Under the pieces are notes generated by a model. It was not told the DNA's origin. It did not search any database and saw nothing but the letters and a program-made list of their open reading frames with translations. DNA of 64,000 nt from Portulaca oleracea (lineage: Eukaryota > Streptophyta > Magnoliopsida > Caryophyllales > Portulacaceae): NCBI GenBank assembly GCA_029582165.1, contig CM055877.1, positions 40,458,749 through 40,522,748 of the forward strand, in the 5' to 3' direction. Shown in pieces: positions 1 to 10,954 of this stretch (position 1 is its first letter; each line of letters opens with the position of its first letter). The translations under genes and the position numbers were made by a program.

Positions 1-21
1 TTTCTCAGTTGATTAAGGAGA

Positions 22-800
22 ATGCCAATGCTTCTTCATTTCATGAAAATGGATAACTTCTTCTGTTGGAATGTTAGGGGTCTTAATGACCCTAGGAAAC
101 AAGATGGATTAAAATCCTTCTTGTTTCAGAATAAAGTGAACCTCATTGGTTTGTTTGAAACAAAGGTGCTAAAAGGTAACTGTGAGATGGTAAAGTCTTA
201 TATTGGTGAGCAATGGAGGTTTTTTCTTAATGTTACTGATGATTTGAGAAGCATGATCTGGGTACTATGGAAGGAGCCGATAATGGTTTCTTGTATACAT
301 AGGCAATATATTCATTGCAGGGTTTCTCAAGGCAACTGTTCTCTTCTTGTGTCATTTGTTTATGGTGATAATGACATAAATAATAGATTTGAGCTTTGGG
401 CAGATTTGACAAATATTGCTAATTCTGCTGATGAACCTTGGATTATTGCGGGTGATTCTAACCATATTCTGGAATTGGGAGACAACATAGGAGGTGCTGA
501 GGTCAGTGTTGAGGAGGTATTGGATTTCCACACTTTTTTTACTGATAATAATATTAGTGTGGTTAATTCTGTTGGTTATAAATTCACTTGGCACAATAGT
601 CAAATTTTTTCTTGCATAGACAGATGTTTTCTATGCTGTTATGGAGGAGGGAATGTTTGACCATTGTCCTCTGCAAATTGTGCTGAGTAAAGGTGAAAAA
701 TCGAGAAGTAGAAGGTTTATGTTCTGTGATATGTGGGTTGAGAATGATGAGTTTTTGTCTTTTGTTAATTCAATTTGGAAGACTTAATTCTGGAGGGTCA
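22..800 (+). pseudogene. LINE endonuclease domain (EEP family), frameshifted
   Basis: The translation from 52 starts with the typical WNVRGLN motif of plant LINE endonucleases and continues with FETK (metal-binding Glu), AGDSN (usually GDFN), KFTWHN and CIDRCF (usually RIDR). The last catalytic motif, DHCPL (usually SDH), is present only after a frameshift near 640, at about 658-675. In an intact element this domain nicks target DNA to prime reverse transcription. The frameshift and later stops, such as the one near 785, show that it is inactive. The assignment rests on several ordered motifs. Confidence 0.85.
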
Positions 801-911
801 CCTATGTATAACCTGGTGCAGAAAATAAAGAGGTGAAAATGGCCTTTGAAGTAGCTCCATCGTTCAAAATTTGGTGATATCTTTGCTAGAGTTCAGACTG
901 AGTTTGCTCTG

Positions 912-1545
912 TTGACTAACTTACAAAAAGAGTTGCACTCTAATGCTAGCCCTGAAAATTTTGATGCTGAATCAGTTTCTAAAAAGGCTTATTTCAATTC
1001 TTTGGGTGCGATATCAAAGTTATTAAAGCAGAGAACAAAATTTGATTGGATTAATCAAGGTGACCAGAATTCAACATTCTTTTATTATGTGCTTAAGGTC
1101 AGATCTTATCATAACAAGATAATGTGTATTAGAAATGCTGATGATGTGTTGTTGACAAATCCTGATGACATTGGGATTTTCCTGGCCAATCATTTTGAAA
1201 GTTTCTTTGCTAAACAGAATTGCTCAGGCAAGGTTAACTGGAGTACTTTACACTTTGGAAAATTGGTTTCAGAGGAGCAAAAACAATCACTTTGTGCTGT
1301 GATTACAGACAAGGAGATTAGAGATGTTGTTTTTGGAATGAATGGGAAGAAAAGACCTGGGCTAGTTCGGGTTTATTTCCTAATAAAGCAAAATCTAATG
1401 TGGTTTTGCTGGGGTGAATCAGCCGACAAAAGAGGAGATTTTGAATTTAACTGGTTTTGCTGAAGGTAAGTGTCCCGTTTAAACCTACGAGATTGAATAG
1501 ACATGATTGTGCTTTAATTCTTGAGAAAATGTCTAAAAGAGTTTA
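912..1545 (+). pseudogene. LINE reverse transcriptase, N-terminal part joined to post-palm sequence
   Basis: Residues such as FDWINQGDQNSTFFY (about 1038-1085) are the conserved block before the RT fingers (GDxNTxFFH in most plant LINEs). After MNGKKRPG (about 1340-1362) the sequence jumps, in another frame, to FPNKAKSNV and EILNLTGF, which normally lie after the YADD palm. The whole palm is therefore absent at a junction near 1365. No function can be expected. Confidence 0.75.
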
Positions 1546-1548
1546 AGG

Positions 1549-2393
1549 TTGGGCTGTGAGAAGATTGACATATATGCGGGAAGGGTGGAGCTAGTCAATA
1601 GTATACTGATGGCTATTCATTCTTATTGGTCTCAGATTTTCATCCTTCCTAAGAGTGTTATTGATTCATTAGTGAAGATTTGTCATGCGTTTTTGTGGGG
1701 AAATCGACAGAAAAAGCCCCCCATTGCTTGGTCCACCTGTTTTTGTCAAAAACAGAAGGTGGTTTAAATATTCGTGATCCTTTTGCTTGGAACATTGCTG
1801 CTTTAGGTACACTGGTTTGGCAGTTGATTGATGACAAGGAGTCTTTATGGGTTAAATGGGTTCACCACCATTATCTCAAGAAGAATTCAATTTGGAATTG
1901 CACAGCCAAGCAACATAGTAGCTGGTACTGGAGGAAATTGATCCAAGTCAGAGATGATTTATTTGAGTTTTTTCGAGAGTTGGTTTTGCAACATAAACCA
2001 TATACAATCCAGGAAGGCTATCAGAAGATCAAACATCATTCTAAGAAGGTAACTTGGTTTTCTTTCCTCTGGAATGGTTTGAAGATTCATAAATGCTCTT
2101 TCATAGCTTGGTTGTCAATTCATGGTCGCCTTACTAATCAAGATAGATTGAAGAAATTTGGTTTCTCTCTTGCTAATCGATGCCCGCTATGTTTTGTTGA
2201 GGAAGAACCAGTTCAGCACTTGTTCTTCGAGTGTTATTTCTCTCAGCAAATTGGTAATGCTGTTCTGATTCTCTTGTTTGATTTTGTCTTGAACTGGGAC
2301 AATTGGTTGGAGAATTGTTTGAAATTACCTAAGAAGATATGCCAACAAATTAGTCTTGGTGTTACAGCTTCTATATCTCATATCTGGTTGTAG
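1549..2393 (+). pseudogene. LINE C-terminal region with zf-RVT zinc finger, frameshifted near 1750
   Basis: A first frame (1549-1767) encodes the YAGRVELVNSIL and AFLWG region found downstream of LINE RT domains. A second frame (about 1745-2393) continues with LNIRDPFAWNIA and the zf-RVT finger: FSFLWNGLKIHK, CPLC and QHLFFEC (zinc ligands C-x2-C and H-x4-C, about 2180-2235). The order matches plant LINE ORF2 C-termini. The two frames overlap, so one frameshift separates them. Confidence 0.8.
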
Positions 2394-2625
2394 AGGAATT
2401 TGATACTTTTCCATAAGTTAGAGCATACAATAGAGTCTATAGTGGGTTTTATTGTAAATGATGTGAAAATGCGTTTAGCTTGATTTGTTTTGCTTTTTAG
2501 GCGTTTTTTTTTATTAAGGTGTTGTTGGTTATTTTGTCTGGGCTTTTTTGATACTGTGCCCCTCTGGGTATGTCTGGAGTATTTTGTAAAAAGCAGTTTT
2601 GGTAATGGAATGTTCTAACCAATTT

Positions 2626-2628
<3 letters not shown>

Positions 2629-2664
<36 letters not shown>
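2629..2664. repeat. (TA)n microsatellite
   Basis: Perfect TA run directly before the first MITE-like unit; the first of the TA tracts that separate the units of the array. Confidence 0.95.
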
Positions 2665-2667
<3 letters not shown>

Positions 2668-3207
2668 AAATTGGATTCTAATAATCCCTACTTTCGCAAA
2701 TTGGATGGCAATAATATCTACTTTCAATTTTTATTCTGCTGGTCAAAAAAATAAATAAAATTGTATTGTAGTGGAACATAATCGAGTGTATACCCTAAAT
2801 ATCATATATTTTGTGTTCCATTTGATTCAAAACTTTGTATAACATTTTACTACGATTTTTAATGAATTTACAGCATTTCTCCCAATTTTTTTCAATTTTT
2901 TTTTTCAATTCTTTTATGATTTTTTCAATTTTATTCATTTTAAAAAATCATAATAATTGCTCGGAATCTCAAAAAAATAATTTAAAAAATGTTTTTGCGA
3001 CTACACTTTATTACCTATCTGGGGGCAAGAATGAAAAAACAAAAACAATTTGGGGTAGGCATGAAAAAAATAAAAAGAATGTGGTGATGGATTTGGTACC
3101 ACTACAATACAATTTTATTTTATTTTGGACCACAAGAATACAAATTGAAAGTAGGGATTATTGTCATCCAATTTGGCAAAGTAGGGATTATTAGAATCCA
3201 ATTTGCC
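2665..3207 (+). mobile_element. MITE-like unit 1 in a TA microsatellite
   Basis: About 543 bp, AT-rich and non-coding. The left end GGGAAATTGGATTCTAATAA is mirrored at the right end by TTATTAGAATCCAATTTGCC. The terminal inverted repeats extend about 80 bp and include TAGGGATTATT and GACCA..AGAAT motifs. (TA)n tracts flank it on both sides. Small ORFs inside are low-complexity AT sequence. Insertion into TA microsatellites resembles rice Micron-type MITEs, but the superfamily is unproven. Confidence 0.75.
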
Positions 3208-3213
3208 TATATA

Positions 3214-3275
<62 letters not shown>
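3208..3275. repeat. (TA)n microsatellite between MITE-like units 1 and 2
   Basis: Nearly uninterrupted TA run with a single ATG interruption near 3219. Confidence 0.95.
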
Positions 3276-3278
<3 letters not shown>

Positions 3279-3808
3279 AAATTGGATTCTAATAATCCCT
3301 ACTATCACAAATTGTATGACAATAATCCCTACTATCATTTGGGATTCTGGTGGTCCAAAAAAAAAAATTGTATTGTATTGGGGCAAAATCGAGTGTATAT
3401 GCTAAATATCATAGATTTTGTGTTGCATTTGATTCAAAACTTTGCATAACACTTTACCACGATTTTTAATGAATTTACAGCATTTCTCCTAATTTTTCAA
3501 TTTGTTTTCAATTTTTTATGATTTTTTCAATTTTATTCATTTTAAAAAATCATAATAATTGCTCGGAATCTCAAAAAAATAATTTAAAAAATGTTTTTGC
3601 GACTACACTTTATTACCTATCTGGGGGCAAGAATGAAAAAACAAAAACAATTTGGGGTAGGCATGAAAAAAATAAAAAGAATGTGGTGATGGATTTGGTA
3701 CCACTACAATACAATTTTTTTTTTTTTGGACCACCAGAATCCAAAATGATAGTAGGGATTATTGCCATACAATTTGTGATAGTAGGGATTATTAGAATCC
3801 AATATCCC
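3276..3808 (+). mobile_element. MITE-like unit 2, direct orientation
   Basis: Second copy, collinear and highly similar to unit 1, including an internal block (about 3540-3715) that is nearly identical to 2940-3113. It has terminal inverted repeats (GGGAAATTGGATTC at the left, TTAGAATCCAATATCCC at the right) and TA tracts on both sides. Confidence 0.75.
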
Positions 3809-3826
3809 TATATATATATATATATA

Positions 3827-4239
3827 GGATAATTGGATTCTAATAATCCCTACTTTCAACAATTAGACAATGGTGGATCGTACTTTCACTTTGTATTCTG
3901 GTGGTCCAAAAAAAAATAAAATTGGATTGTAGTGGTACCAAAATCCACCTCCACATTCTTCTTATGTTTTTCATTCCTACAATATATAGTTTTTGTTTTT
4001 TTCGTTCTTGCCCGTAGAAAGTTAATGAATTGTAATTTCTAAAAAAAATTTTAAATTATTTTTTTGAGACTCCGAATAATTATTATGATTTTTTAAAAAT
4101 AATAAAAGTGAAAAAATCGTAAAAAATAGTAAAAAATGAAAAACAAATTGGGAGAAACGCTGTAAATTCATTAAAAATCATTGTAAAGTGTTATACTAAG
4201 TTTTGAATCAAATGCAACGCAAAATCTATGATTCCCTTG

Positions 4240-4242
<3 letters not shown>
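3827..4242 (-). mobile_element. MITE-like unit 3, inverted interior, truncated
   Basis: The left terminus GGATAATTGGATTCTAATAA is followed by the interior in reverse complement relative to units 1 and 2: GTAGTGGTACCAAAATCCACC at 3930-3950 is the reverse of the GGTACCACTAC block. The expected right terminal repeat is missing; the copy runs into a TA tract after about 4242. Confidence 0.7.
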
Positions 4243-4292
<50 letters not shown>

Positions 4293-4294
<2 letters not shown>

Positions 4295-4623
4295 ATATTG
4301 GATTCTAATAATTCCTACTTTTGCAAATTAGATGGCAATAATCCCTGCTTTCAATTTGTATTCCGGTGGTCCAAAATAAAATAAAATAAAATTGTATTGT
4401 AGTGGGACATAATCCAGAGTATACCCTAAATATAATAGATTTTGTGTTGCATTTGATTCAAAACTTTGTATAACACTTTACTACGATTTTAAATGAATTT
4501 ACAACATTTCTCCAAATTTTTTTCATTTTGTTTTTCAATTTCTTATGATTTTTTCAATTTTATTCCTTTTAAAAAATCTTAATAATTCCTACTTTTGGAT
4601 TCTAATAATCCCTACTTTTGTAA
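4293..4623 (+). mobile_element. MITE-like unit 4, 3' truncated
   Basis: Direct-orientation copy with the left terminus ATATTGGATTCTAATAAT, the GGTGGTCCAAAA block and the interior up to about 4570. It then collapses to a short remnant of the right end (about 4575-4615, CTAATAATCCCTACTTTTG). It is preceded by a long TA microsatellite (4243-4292). Confidence 0.7.
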
Positions 4624-4639
4624 CACGATTCTTATACAT

Positions 4640-4775
4640 ATATATTTATTTCCTTTTTCCTTTTCTTTTTCTTTTTGGCTTTTGTTGGTATAACTTATAC
4701 AAACCCTCACGAGACCTACCTCGTCCACCCGGGCTACCGGTGGGCTTAAAGGGCTTGATGCATACTCTAACCCAT
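4640..4775 (+). repeat. Fragment of Athila-type 3' UTR carrying the conserved ACCCTCACGAGACC block
   Basis: A pyrimidine-rich run followed by about 85 bp (4690-4775) also found at 24530-24612 and, reverse-complemented, at 34425-34510. All copies share ACCCTCACGAGACCT, CCACCCGGGCT and a GTTTAAAGGGCTT-like end. In the other two copies the block lies shortly upstream of the 3' LTR of Athila-like elements C and D; here only a fragment remains. Confidence 0.65.
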
Positions 4776-4949
4776 GTCAAACACCACATCCAACATTGTC
4801 TCACATCAGTTTCTTTGAATGTCGTGGCATGTCCATCCAACATCCTTGAAATGAACTTTCCGCTCCTATACGTTAAACATTCCAAGCCCGGTCCTCATGT
4901 CAACACTTGCGGCTTCTGGCCTTGTTTGTCCCGTTCTTTCTCTTTTCTT

Positions 4950-5455
4950 GCTTGAACTTCAACCACCTCTACTTTTGCAACACGGTTCTTCTAATTCATC
5001 ATCCTCCGCTTCAAGATCCTTGAGAAATCTAAACCCAATGTCATTTCGTAATGTGGTAATCCTCGATTCAATTTTCCTATTATTCTCCTCAGAATTGACT
5101 TCTTCAATTATCTAAAGGGTGAATTCATAGTCTCCTTGCTGTTTTCCATTGGCCAAATTGTCACTCTCCTCAATGTGTATAAAGTGCAATTCAGACTCAT
5201 TGTGGGTTTCATAGCACTCTTCCAAAATATTGTCTGTTTGGTTACCAAGGTCTCTGTTAAACATAATATTACTTTCTCGAGCAACCTCCACTTATTCCCG
5301 ATTGTGCATTCCCAAAGCATTTATTAATTTCCCTTTCAGCATATCAACTTACCCAGCCAAATTTCTAACCACCTTAATAAATCCGTTGTTACTTAATTGT
5401 TGCATTAAGTCTCTTTGGCTGATGCTTGATACCTTCAAGGGACTTTGCGACTGAT
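4950..5455 (-). pseudogene. Acidic protein remnant, probably from a C-type non-autonomous element
   Basis: Read on the minus strand, one frame gives an acidic stretch (EECYETHNESELH, EESDNLANG, DLEAEDDELEEPCC) broken by stops. The style matches the Asp/Glu-rich ORF of element C (21642-22742), but no direct alignment is claimed. No conserved catalytic domain is visible. The plus-strand open frames here are shadows. Confidence 0.35.
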
Positions 5456-6700
5456 TGTCTTCTTCATCCGACCTTTCATTTTCCTTCCTGCAGCCAGGTA
5501 CTGACTGATGCTCATATAGAGTTTCTTGAACTACCTCGGTGTCTTTAATACCCTTATAATCTTGATTAACATGGGTGCTGGAGTTGAAATGGCTCTCTTT
5601 ATCATCATTGCATCTTTAAATCAACCTAAGTGGATTGTATATATTGTCGTCTTCTTGATTTTGCCTTGGAACTAGAACATAGATAAAGGAACGGGACTCT
5701 TTGACACAGACTTTGTATGTGCAGTCGTCCAGAGTGAAGAACACCATCCCGTCTATTATTGAGAATCATTTTTGAAAGTTTTATAGGCTAGTTAAATTTG
5801 ATGCAGAAAATAAATTGCGGAAATTAAATGATAGACAAAACCCGGTAGTTGTTTACGATGTTCCTCCGAACTCAATTTTGGAGTATGCCACCGCCTAGAG
5901 TTCTCCAACACTAGGATTTAACCTCGAATTATTATTAGGATGGATTTTTACAACCGATCTTAGAGCCTTCTCTATTCTCAAGATCTCACCACTTGATATC
6001 GCCTCTCAATCAAGTATGGTGGATTCGACCTCTCAACTCCTAAATCATCCTAACAATAATTATCTCAACAACTCAACTCAATAAATAATAGCTCAATACA
6101 ATTCTTTGTACTCTTACAAAATAGTAGTAGGAATTAACGCTCAAGTGAGATGTTTGCTCGTGTCTCTTGTCTCTTCTTTTGTATCCTTGAATACTCAAAT
6201 ACTCCTCATATTTATACCATGTGTTTGGACAAGTAGTGTCAAAGAGTCAATCAAGTGAATAAAGCAACTCTTGATTCTTGGCGTGCATGATCTCTCGATC
6301 TTGATATGATTCTCACAAGATATTGCCTTTGAATTCTTTCTCCTTGTCAATTAGATATAATATTCAAATAATAATATAAGCAAGCATGTGAATATCATAT
6401 CATATTAGATATTATGTAACACATAATCAAGCTCAATATTGATCCAGCTAAATAACATTAAATTTGCCAAAATACTAAAGGATTTGGTTCAGTGCATTTG
6501 GACATTTATTAGCTTGCATATCTCATTTTATTCAATATTCTCATAATATCAATCAAGTTACACTTCACAAATTTGTCCAATCAAATATTCTCAAATTAAT
6601 ATATGGGACTATCATAAGTATTATATATGAGTAACATGATAATTAAATCACTTCAATTTCCAACCTCATATATGATACTAATTTTATCATTTTTTATCAT
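5456..6700. other. AT-rich region without a recognised gene
   Basis: I see no coding region. On the minus strand GGTATAAATATGAGGAG (6208-6224) is a good TATA-box context. The flanking sequence (CTCAA-rich leader, 5810-6180) looks like part of an old LTR promoter and leader read right to left. No LTR ends or target duplications were found. Confidence 0.3.
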
Positions 6701-6729
6701 CAAAATTATTATATGATTCATAGAGTCAA

Positions 6730-7883
6730 CAATTTTGATATATTCTGAACCATCATATTTTCAAAATGCTCTCCCTTGCCTATATCTTGCCCTAGACTTA
6801 CTATCTTTCCTTAGTGATTTACACATTTTTGAAAGTTTTCCTACTTCCATCCATGTGAGGGTAAACCATGTATATCCACTGTTTAATTGCGGAAAATCAT
6901 ATAATAATATTGATTATTTTATTCTACGGAATATTATGATTATTCAATTCTCGCAATCTTCATTCAATCCGCAATCCTCCACCTATAAATGCAAGCCTCC
7001 CCTCTTTCAAATTGGACCTGGGAATTCTGCTGGCGTATTGATACTAACAGTATTCTCCCTCCCTCTGTTAACCTTCACTTTTGCATGCTAATTGCTTAAT
7101 CAGGTCGGCTAGCATTTTATTTTCTTTTAATTCTTGTACTATCATGTAAATTTGAATAATCAATAATTGTACAACTTGTAACCTTTTTTATTTTTATAAT
7201 GCATGACACAATATTTTTCTTGTGAAATTTATACGAATTCCTCCTCTTTTATTTATTCATTTAATTCAATTTTAGTGAAGTCTGTTTTCAAAAATAGGCG
7301 AGTCAGAGAATTTTCTAATTATTAGACTCGTAACCTTACCCCCGAATCCAATTTCTGGATTCGCAGGCCGGAGTCATTTTTTTAAAAGTTTGTTGTTTCT
7401 TCTAAAAAGCGACTGGCGACTCTCTAAAATTTGGTTTGCATAATTTAATTTGATAGAGTTTTGATAATTCATTCTTGTAATAATGATTTAAATCAAATGA
7501 TAATACGCGGAAAAACAGGAAAATTTCGAGACAGACAACAGAAAAGCCTCCTGGCTTCTCTGGCTGGATTGTCGATTTCCCACCTTCTGAGCAGATTGGG
7601 CCACTGGCCTAATACCTTGAAGGCCGCCTGGCTTTGGGTATCAGTTCAGTGGATTGTTTGCCTCAAGTCAGGTTTTTCTTCGTATTATTGTCCTAATTTT
7701 GATCGTAATTACTCACTTGAATTATTGAAATTCTCGAATTAAATTTACAACTTCAAGTTCAATAAGAATTGTTGGTAATTTTAATCAATGTCCTTATATA
7801 AGGATTAAGCAAACTTAGTCGGCTCGCAATTTAAGTAGCACTTTGAAACAAATTTCCTGAACGGAAATTTTTCGGGGTCTACA
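6730..7883 (+). mobile_element. Tat-type LTR remnant (solo or truncated), 3' end at 7883
   Basis: Contains a TATA box (CACCTATAAATGCAAG, about 6980) and, downstream, the block CTCGTAACCTTACCCCCGAAT (about 7328-7348), which also occurs near the end of the LTRs of A (reverse strand, about 9030-9055) and B (about 42678-42700). It ends GGGGTCTACA at 7883, like the inner termini of the A LTRs. The left end was not located and no target duplication was found, so truncation is likely. The short open frames inside are not considered genes. Confidence 0.5.
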
Positions 7884-7904
7884 GTATCCGCCATGGAAAC
7901 TCCT

Positions 7905-8432
7905 TAGTCTTTTGTTTTCTTCTTCTATTGCCAAAAAAATAAGATTTGGGTTGCTATTAAACTTGTTACATAAAAAGCCTATGACCAGCTTGAATGGGAC
8001 TTCTTGTTCCAAATCTTAACTGGTTTGGGGTCTAATCAAGCTTCAATATCTTAGGTTAAATAATGTGTAACTACACTTTCTTTTTCGATCTCGAGTAATG
8101 GTGAATTTTATGGTTCTTTTAAACCTTCGACATGAATTCGTCACGGTGACCCTCTTTCTCCTTTTCTATTTATTTTATGCACGGAAGCTTTTTGTAGGAA
8201 TCTAAGAGTAGAATCTAATTTTTGAGGCAGTGGGATTGACATTAAACTAGCTCTCTCCTTAAGTTGATCGTATCCCCTGCTTCTATTTGTGAATGATAGT
8301 TTGCTGTTTTGTCGTACTAATATCAAGGACTATAAGACATTGCATTCTACTCTGAATAACTTTGCAACCTTTGAGGACAATTGGTTAATTTTCACTAATC
8401 ATCAATGACATTCTCTATTGTAACATGGTTTT
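7905..8432 (+). pseudogene. LINE reverse-transcriptase palm fragment
   Basis: Plus-strand translation in broken frames shows IWVAIKL, KAYDQLEWDFLFQIL (usually DMSKAYDRLEW), GDPLSPFLFILCTEAF (about 8140-8190, after a frameshift) and FVNDSLLFCR (usually FADDSLLF, about 8285-8315). These are consecutive RT motifs. This is exactly the part missing from the LINE at 1-2610, although the two need not derive from one copy. The fragment ends at or near 8432, where the LTR of element D begins. Confidence 0.75.
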
Positions 8433-8445
8433 TGTGATCCGGTTT
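8433..8445 (-). mobile_element. Terminal stub of the element D 3' LTR (rest at 32747-34329)
   Basis: TGTGATCCGGTTT precedes element A; the last five bases, GGTTT, are its target duplication. Removing A joins this stub to 32752 onwards, giving an LTR end that begins TGTGATCCGG. This is inferred from the GGTTT duplication; the outer boundary at 8433 is a best guess from the TG dinucleotide. Confidence 0.5.
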
Positions 8446-10010
8446 TGTAGGACCTGGAAAATTCCCGTTCGGGAAAATTGTTCTCGGATGCGCTATTTTA
8501 TGATCGGGAGCCGACTAAGGTTGCTTAATCCTTAAATAAGGATATTTTTATTTTTCGAAATTCATTTTCGGGGTGATGAAACTTTACTTATTTATAAATC
8601 CGTTTTTATTTATTTAAACACTTGAAATTACACCGAAATATATTAATAATGGTTTAAAACCGGCCCAAACACCAAATTCAGGCCCAATAGGAAGCAAGCG
8701 GGCCGCCAAGACCAATCAAAACCCGCGCGAGTTTTGAGAGATCTTGGGCTGGGCCGTCTGTTTCCCTGGGCCAGAGAATTTGAGTTGGGAAACAATAAAA
8801 CCCGTGGGGGTTTATTGATTCCTAGCCCACTTTCCCTCGACTTTAGCCTTGAATTGGGTGAGAGGAAGATGTTAAACCATTTTCTTAATTATTTTAGTGT
8901 AAGTTTCAATGTTAAATAATTTAATGGATTATAAAAAGAATAAAAGAGTTGCCAGCCGATTTAATGAAACCGACAAACCATAAAATAATAAAATAACTCT
9001 GGTCTACGAAACCCGATTCTAAGTTTGGGGGTAAGGTTACGAATTCGAGAATTATAAGAACTCTCGAATTCGCCTGTTAGAAAACAGACTCTACTAAAAT
9101 CGACATTAAAATGAAAAAGAGCGGGGAGAAGGTTAACTAATTTCGCAAGTTTATATTCTTAACATGCATTATAAAACAAGGTTTTTATTTACAAAATATG
9201 CACAAGTAATGGAAATGAAATATAAATTACATGATTAAATAAAAGTAACAACAGGCAAGCGAAGGCGAACCTTTTTGATTTTGCAAGCCCGAATGCGCCG
9301 ATCTAAAACCTTGATTTTGCTTTGACTTGGTGAGTGAAAAGGTGAGTATGAGGGTGATGAAAAGGTGATGTATGGGTGGTGGTTCATGGTAATATGAGAA
9401 TGGATATAGGGATAGTTGAAGAGAGTGTAAGTGAAGTGATGATAATAGATGAGAATTTTGGGTAGAATAATGGTGTAAGATGATGGTAGTTGGTGTCTTT
9501 GTGAGGGTGAAATGAAGGGGAATTTATAGGTGAGGGAGGTGAGGTTTTAGGAGGGAAATGGAGGGGACACATCCATTGGATCATGCCCTGCATCCCCATG
9601 CAATCACGAACCATCCATGTCAAGGGCAAAGTCAAATGCACATGGGCTAATATCATGGGGATGATCAAGATTTTTGGAGCCGGATTTTGGAATATAAAAC
9701 CCGCGCAGGTTTTATAATTCCCACACACGGATCGCTGACGTGGACGAGGCGAAACAACGCGCTTCAGATGATAGAAAACCCCTGCGGGTTTTGAAACGAC
9801 TGGGCCGGGGCGCGCCTTGGGTCGGTTCTGTTTCTGGGCCATCTCCTCTGATTAAAACCCGTGCGGGTTTTGTTCTTGGCATTGGGCCGCCTTGCCTTGT
9901 CATGTTTTTGCTTTGCTGCTTTCATTGGCCTAACGATGCATCCGGCCCAAATGTTTCATTTAAACTTCTGATAAATCGAGATTTTATCGGTACTAATCCC
10001 GGTGTCTACA
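8446..10010 (-). repeat. Element A 3' LTR
   Basis: Begins (minus strand) TGTAGACACCGGGA and ends GGTCCTACA. The minus-strand TATA box CCTATAAATT is at 9521-9530. Five copies of the AAAACCCGNGCGGGTTTT word lie at 8718, 8797, 9696, 9775 and 9854. The last three are 167-325 bp upstream of the TATA box. The block TTCGTAACCTTACCCCC (reverse strand, about 9030-9055) is shared with the other Tat LTRs. Confidence 0.95.
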
Positions 10011-10028
10011 GAGAGCCCCCACTTTGAT
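10011..10028 (-). promoter_or_regulatory. Element A polypurine tract
   Basis: On the minus strand the sequence immediately before the 3' LTR is GATCAAAGTGGGGGCTCTC. This is the usual plus-strand primer. It is nearly identical to the tract of element B (59410-59430, CTCGATCAAAGTGGGGC), including the upstream CAGACTCG context, which confirms orientation and kinship. Confidence 0.9.
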
Positions 10029-10154
10029 CGAGTCTGAATAGGACGAAGGTCAAAGTAGCCTGAGATGCTGACTGCTTGGTGTCTAGCTTGATGCTGGTGG
10101 TGCTCTTTTATATGGCGACCAAATGATGATGTTGATGATGATGTCATTGGTAAC

Positions 10155-10455
10155 CTTTAGGTGGTGACCGTTGGATGACTAATGCTGAGGGTGTTGTTGG
10201 AGACCTTTTAGTGGAATCCGTTGGACGACTGATGCCGATGAAGAGGTCATCGGTAACCTTAAAGTGGCAACCGTTAGACAACTGATGCTGAAGAAGAGGT
10301 CGTAGGTAACCTTTAGGTGGCAACCGTTGAACGACTATTGCTGACAATGTTGTTGGAAGCCTTTAAGTGGCAACCGTTGGACGACTGTCGCTGACGACAT
10401 CGTTGGAGGCCTTTAGGTGGCAACCGTTGAACGACTATCGCTGATGGTGCTCTTT
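10155..10455. repeat. Tandem minisatellite in the 3' non-coding region of element A
   Basis: Six imperfect units of about 50-53 bp, each with a CCTTTAGGTGGCAACCGTTG-type core and GACGACTNNNGCTGA. It sits between the 3' LTR and the antisense genes. Tandem repeats in this location are a known habit of Tat/Ogre elements. The open frames across it are repeat artefacts. Confidence 0.85.
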
Positions 10456-10607
10456 TATGTGGCAATCAAATAATGGTGCTCTTTTATGTGGATAACGGAT
10501 GATGTATGGTCCCTTTTTAGCGGCGACCTGAAAATCACAAGGAAATCAAGTGTTAGTTTTATCAACATAATGGTGCTGGGCCGCGAGATTGGGCCTGTAG
10601 AGCTCAC

Positions 10608-10839
10608 AAAACCCGCGCGGGTTTTGGCTCCTTTTTTCTTTTTTTTTCTTTCTTCTCCTCGTGAAGGGAGTCGAAGTGGGGCCCGGTTCTCGCGTGGATG
10701 AGAATGTGCCACGCAGCCTGGTCTCCTCTTTGGGTCGCAAAGTGATGACCTTTGGATTTTCGGCCAATGTAACGCATTTGACATCTCGAGGCGGGTCCTA
10801 GAAACGAGCGGTTCATATTCACTCACCATATTTATAAAT
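10608..10839 (+). promoter_or_regulatory. Promoter of the antisense PMD gene: palindromic word and TATA box
   Basis: A perfect palindrome AAAACCCGCGCGGGTTTT (10608-10625) lies 207 bp upstream of TTTATAAATA (10831-10840), which is 116 bp before the ATG at 10955. A pyrimidine-rich TCATATCTTCAACTCC leader follows the TATA box, as expected of a plant promoter. The same word occurs upstream of the LTR TATA box and of the second antisense gene. Confidence 0.6.
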
Positions 10840-10954
10840 ACCATGCCTCCTTCACTTCCTTCATTCATATCTTCAACTCCTCCTCATCTCTCTAGCTCCT
10901 TCTTCTCTCTCTAGAAAAATTTGCTTTTTGAAGACAATTTGGGTTCTTTAGAAA

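Larger units (their letters stand above)
1..2610 (+). mobile_element. Degenerate L1-type LINE (non-LTR retrotransposon)
   Basis: Remnant of a plant LINE second ORF read left to right: an apurinic-endonuclease-like domain (52-700), the N-terminal part of the reverse-transcriptase region (912-1365), post-palm sequence (1366-1767) and a zf-RVT zinc finger (2080-2240). The frame is broken several times and the RT palm is missing, so the copy is dead. It begins outside the window; the 3' end is placed near 2600, just before a TA microsatellite, without a clear poly(A) tail. Confidence 0.85.

Noticed and set aside
2835..3832. ORFs of 119 and 104 codons in the MITE-like array
   Set aside because: They are parallel translations of the repeated AT-rich MITE interior, not genes.
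6735..7091. 118-codon ORF on the plus strand
   Set aside because: It spans the TATA region of an LTR remnant, with no domain and low-complexity composition.
9384..9842. 152-codon ORF on the minus strand inside the 3' LTR of A (and its copy at 32122-32580)
   Set aside because: It is open in both LTR copies only because they are duplicates. It covers U3, palindromic words and TATA, and no protein family is recognised.
10144..10347. ORF across the minisatellite of element A
   Set aside because: It arises from repeated units whose length is close to a multiple of three.
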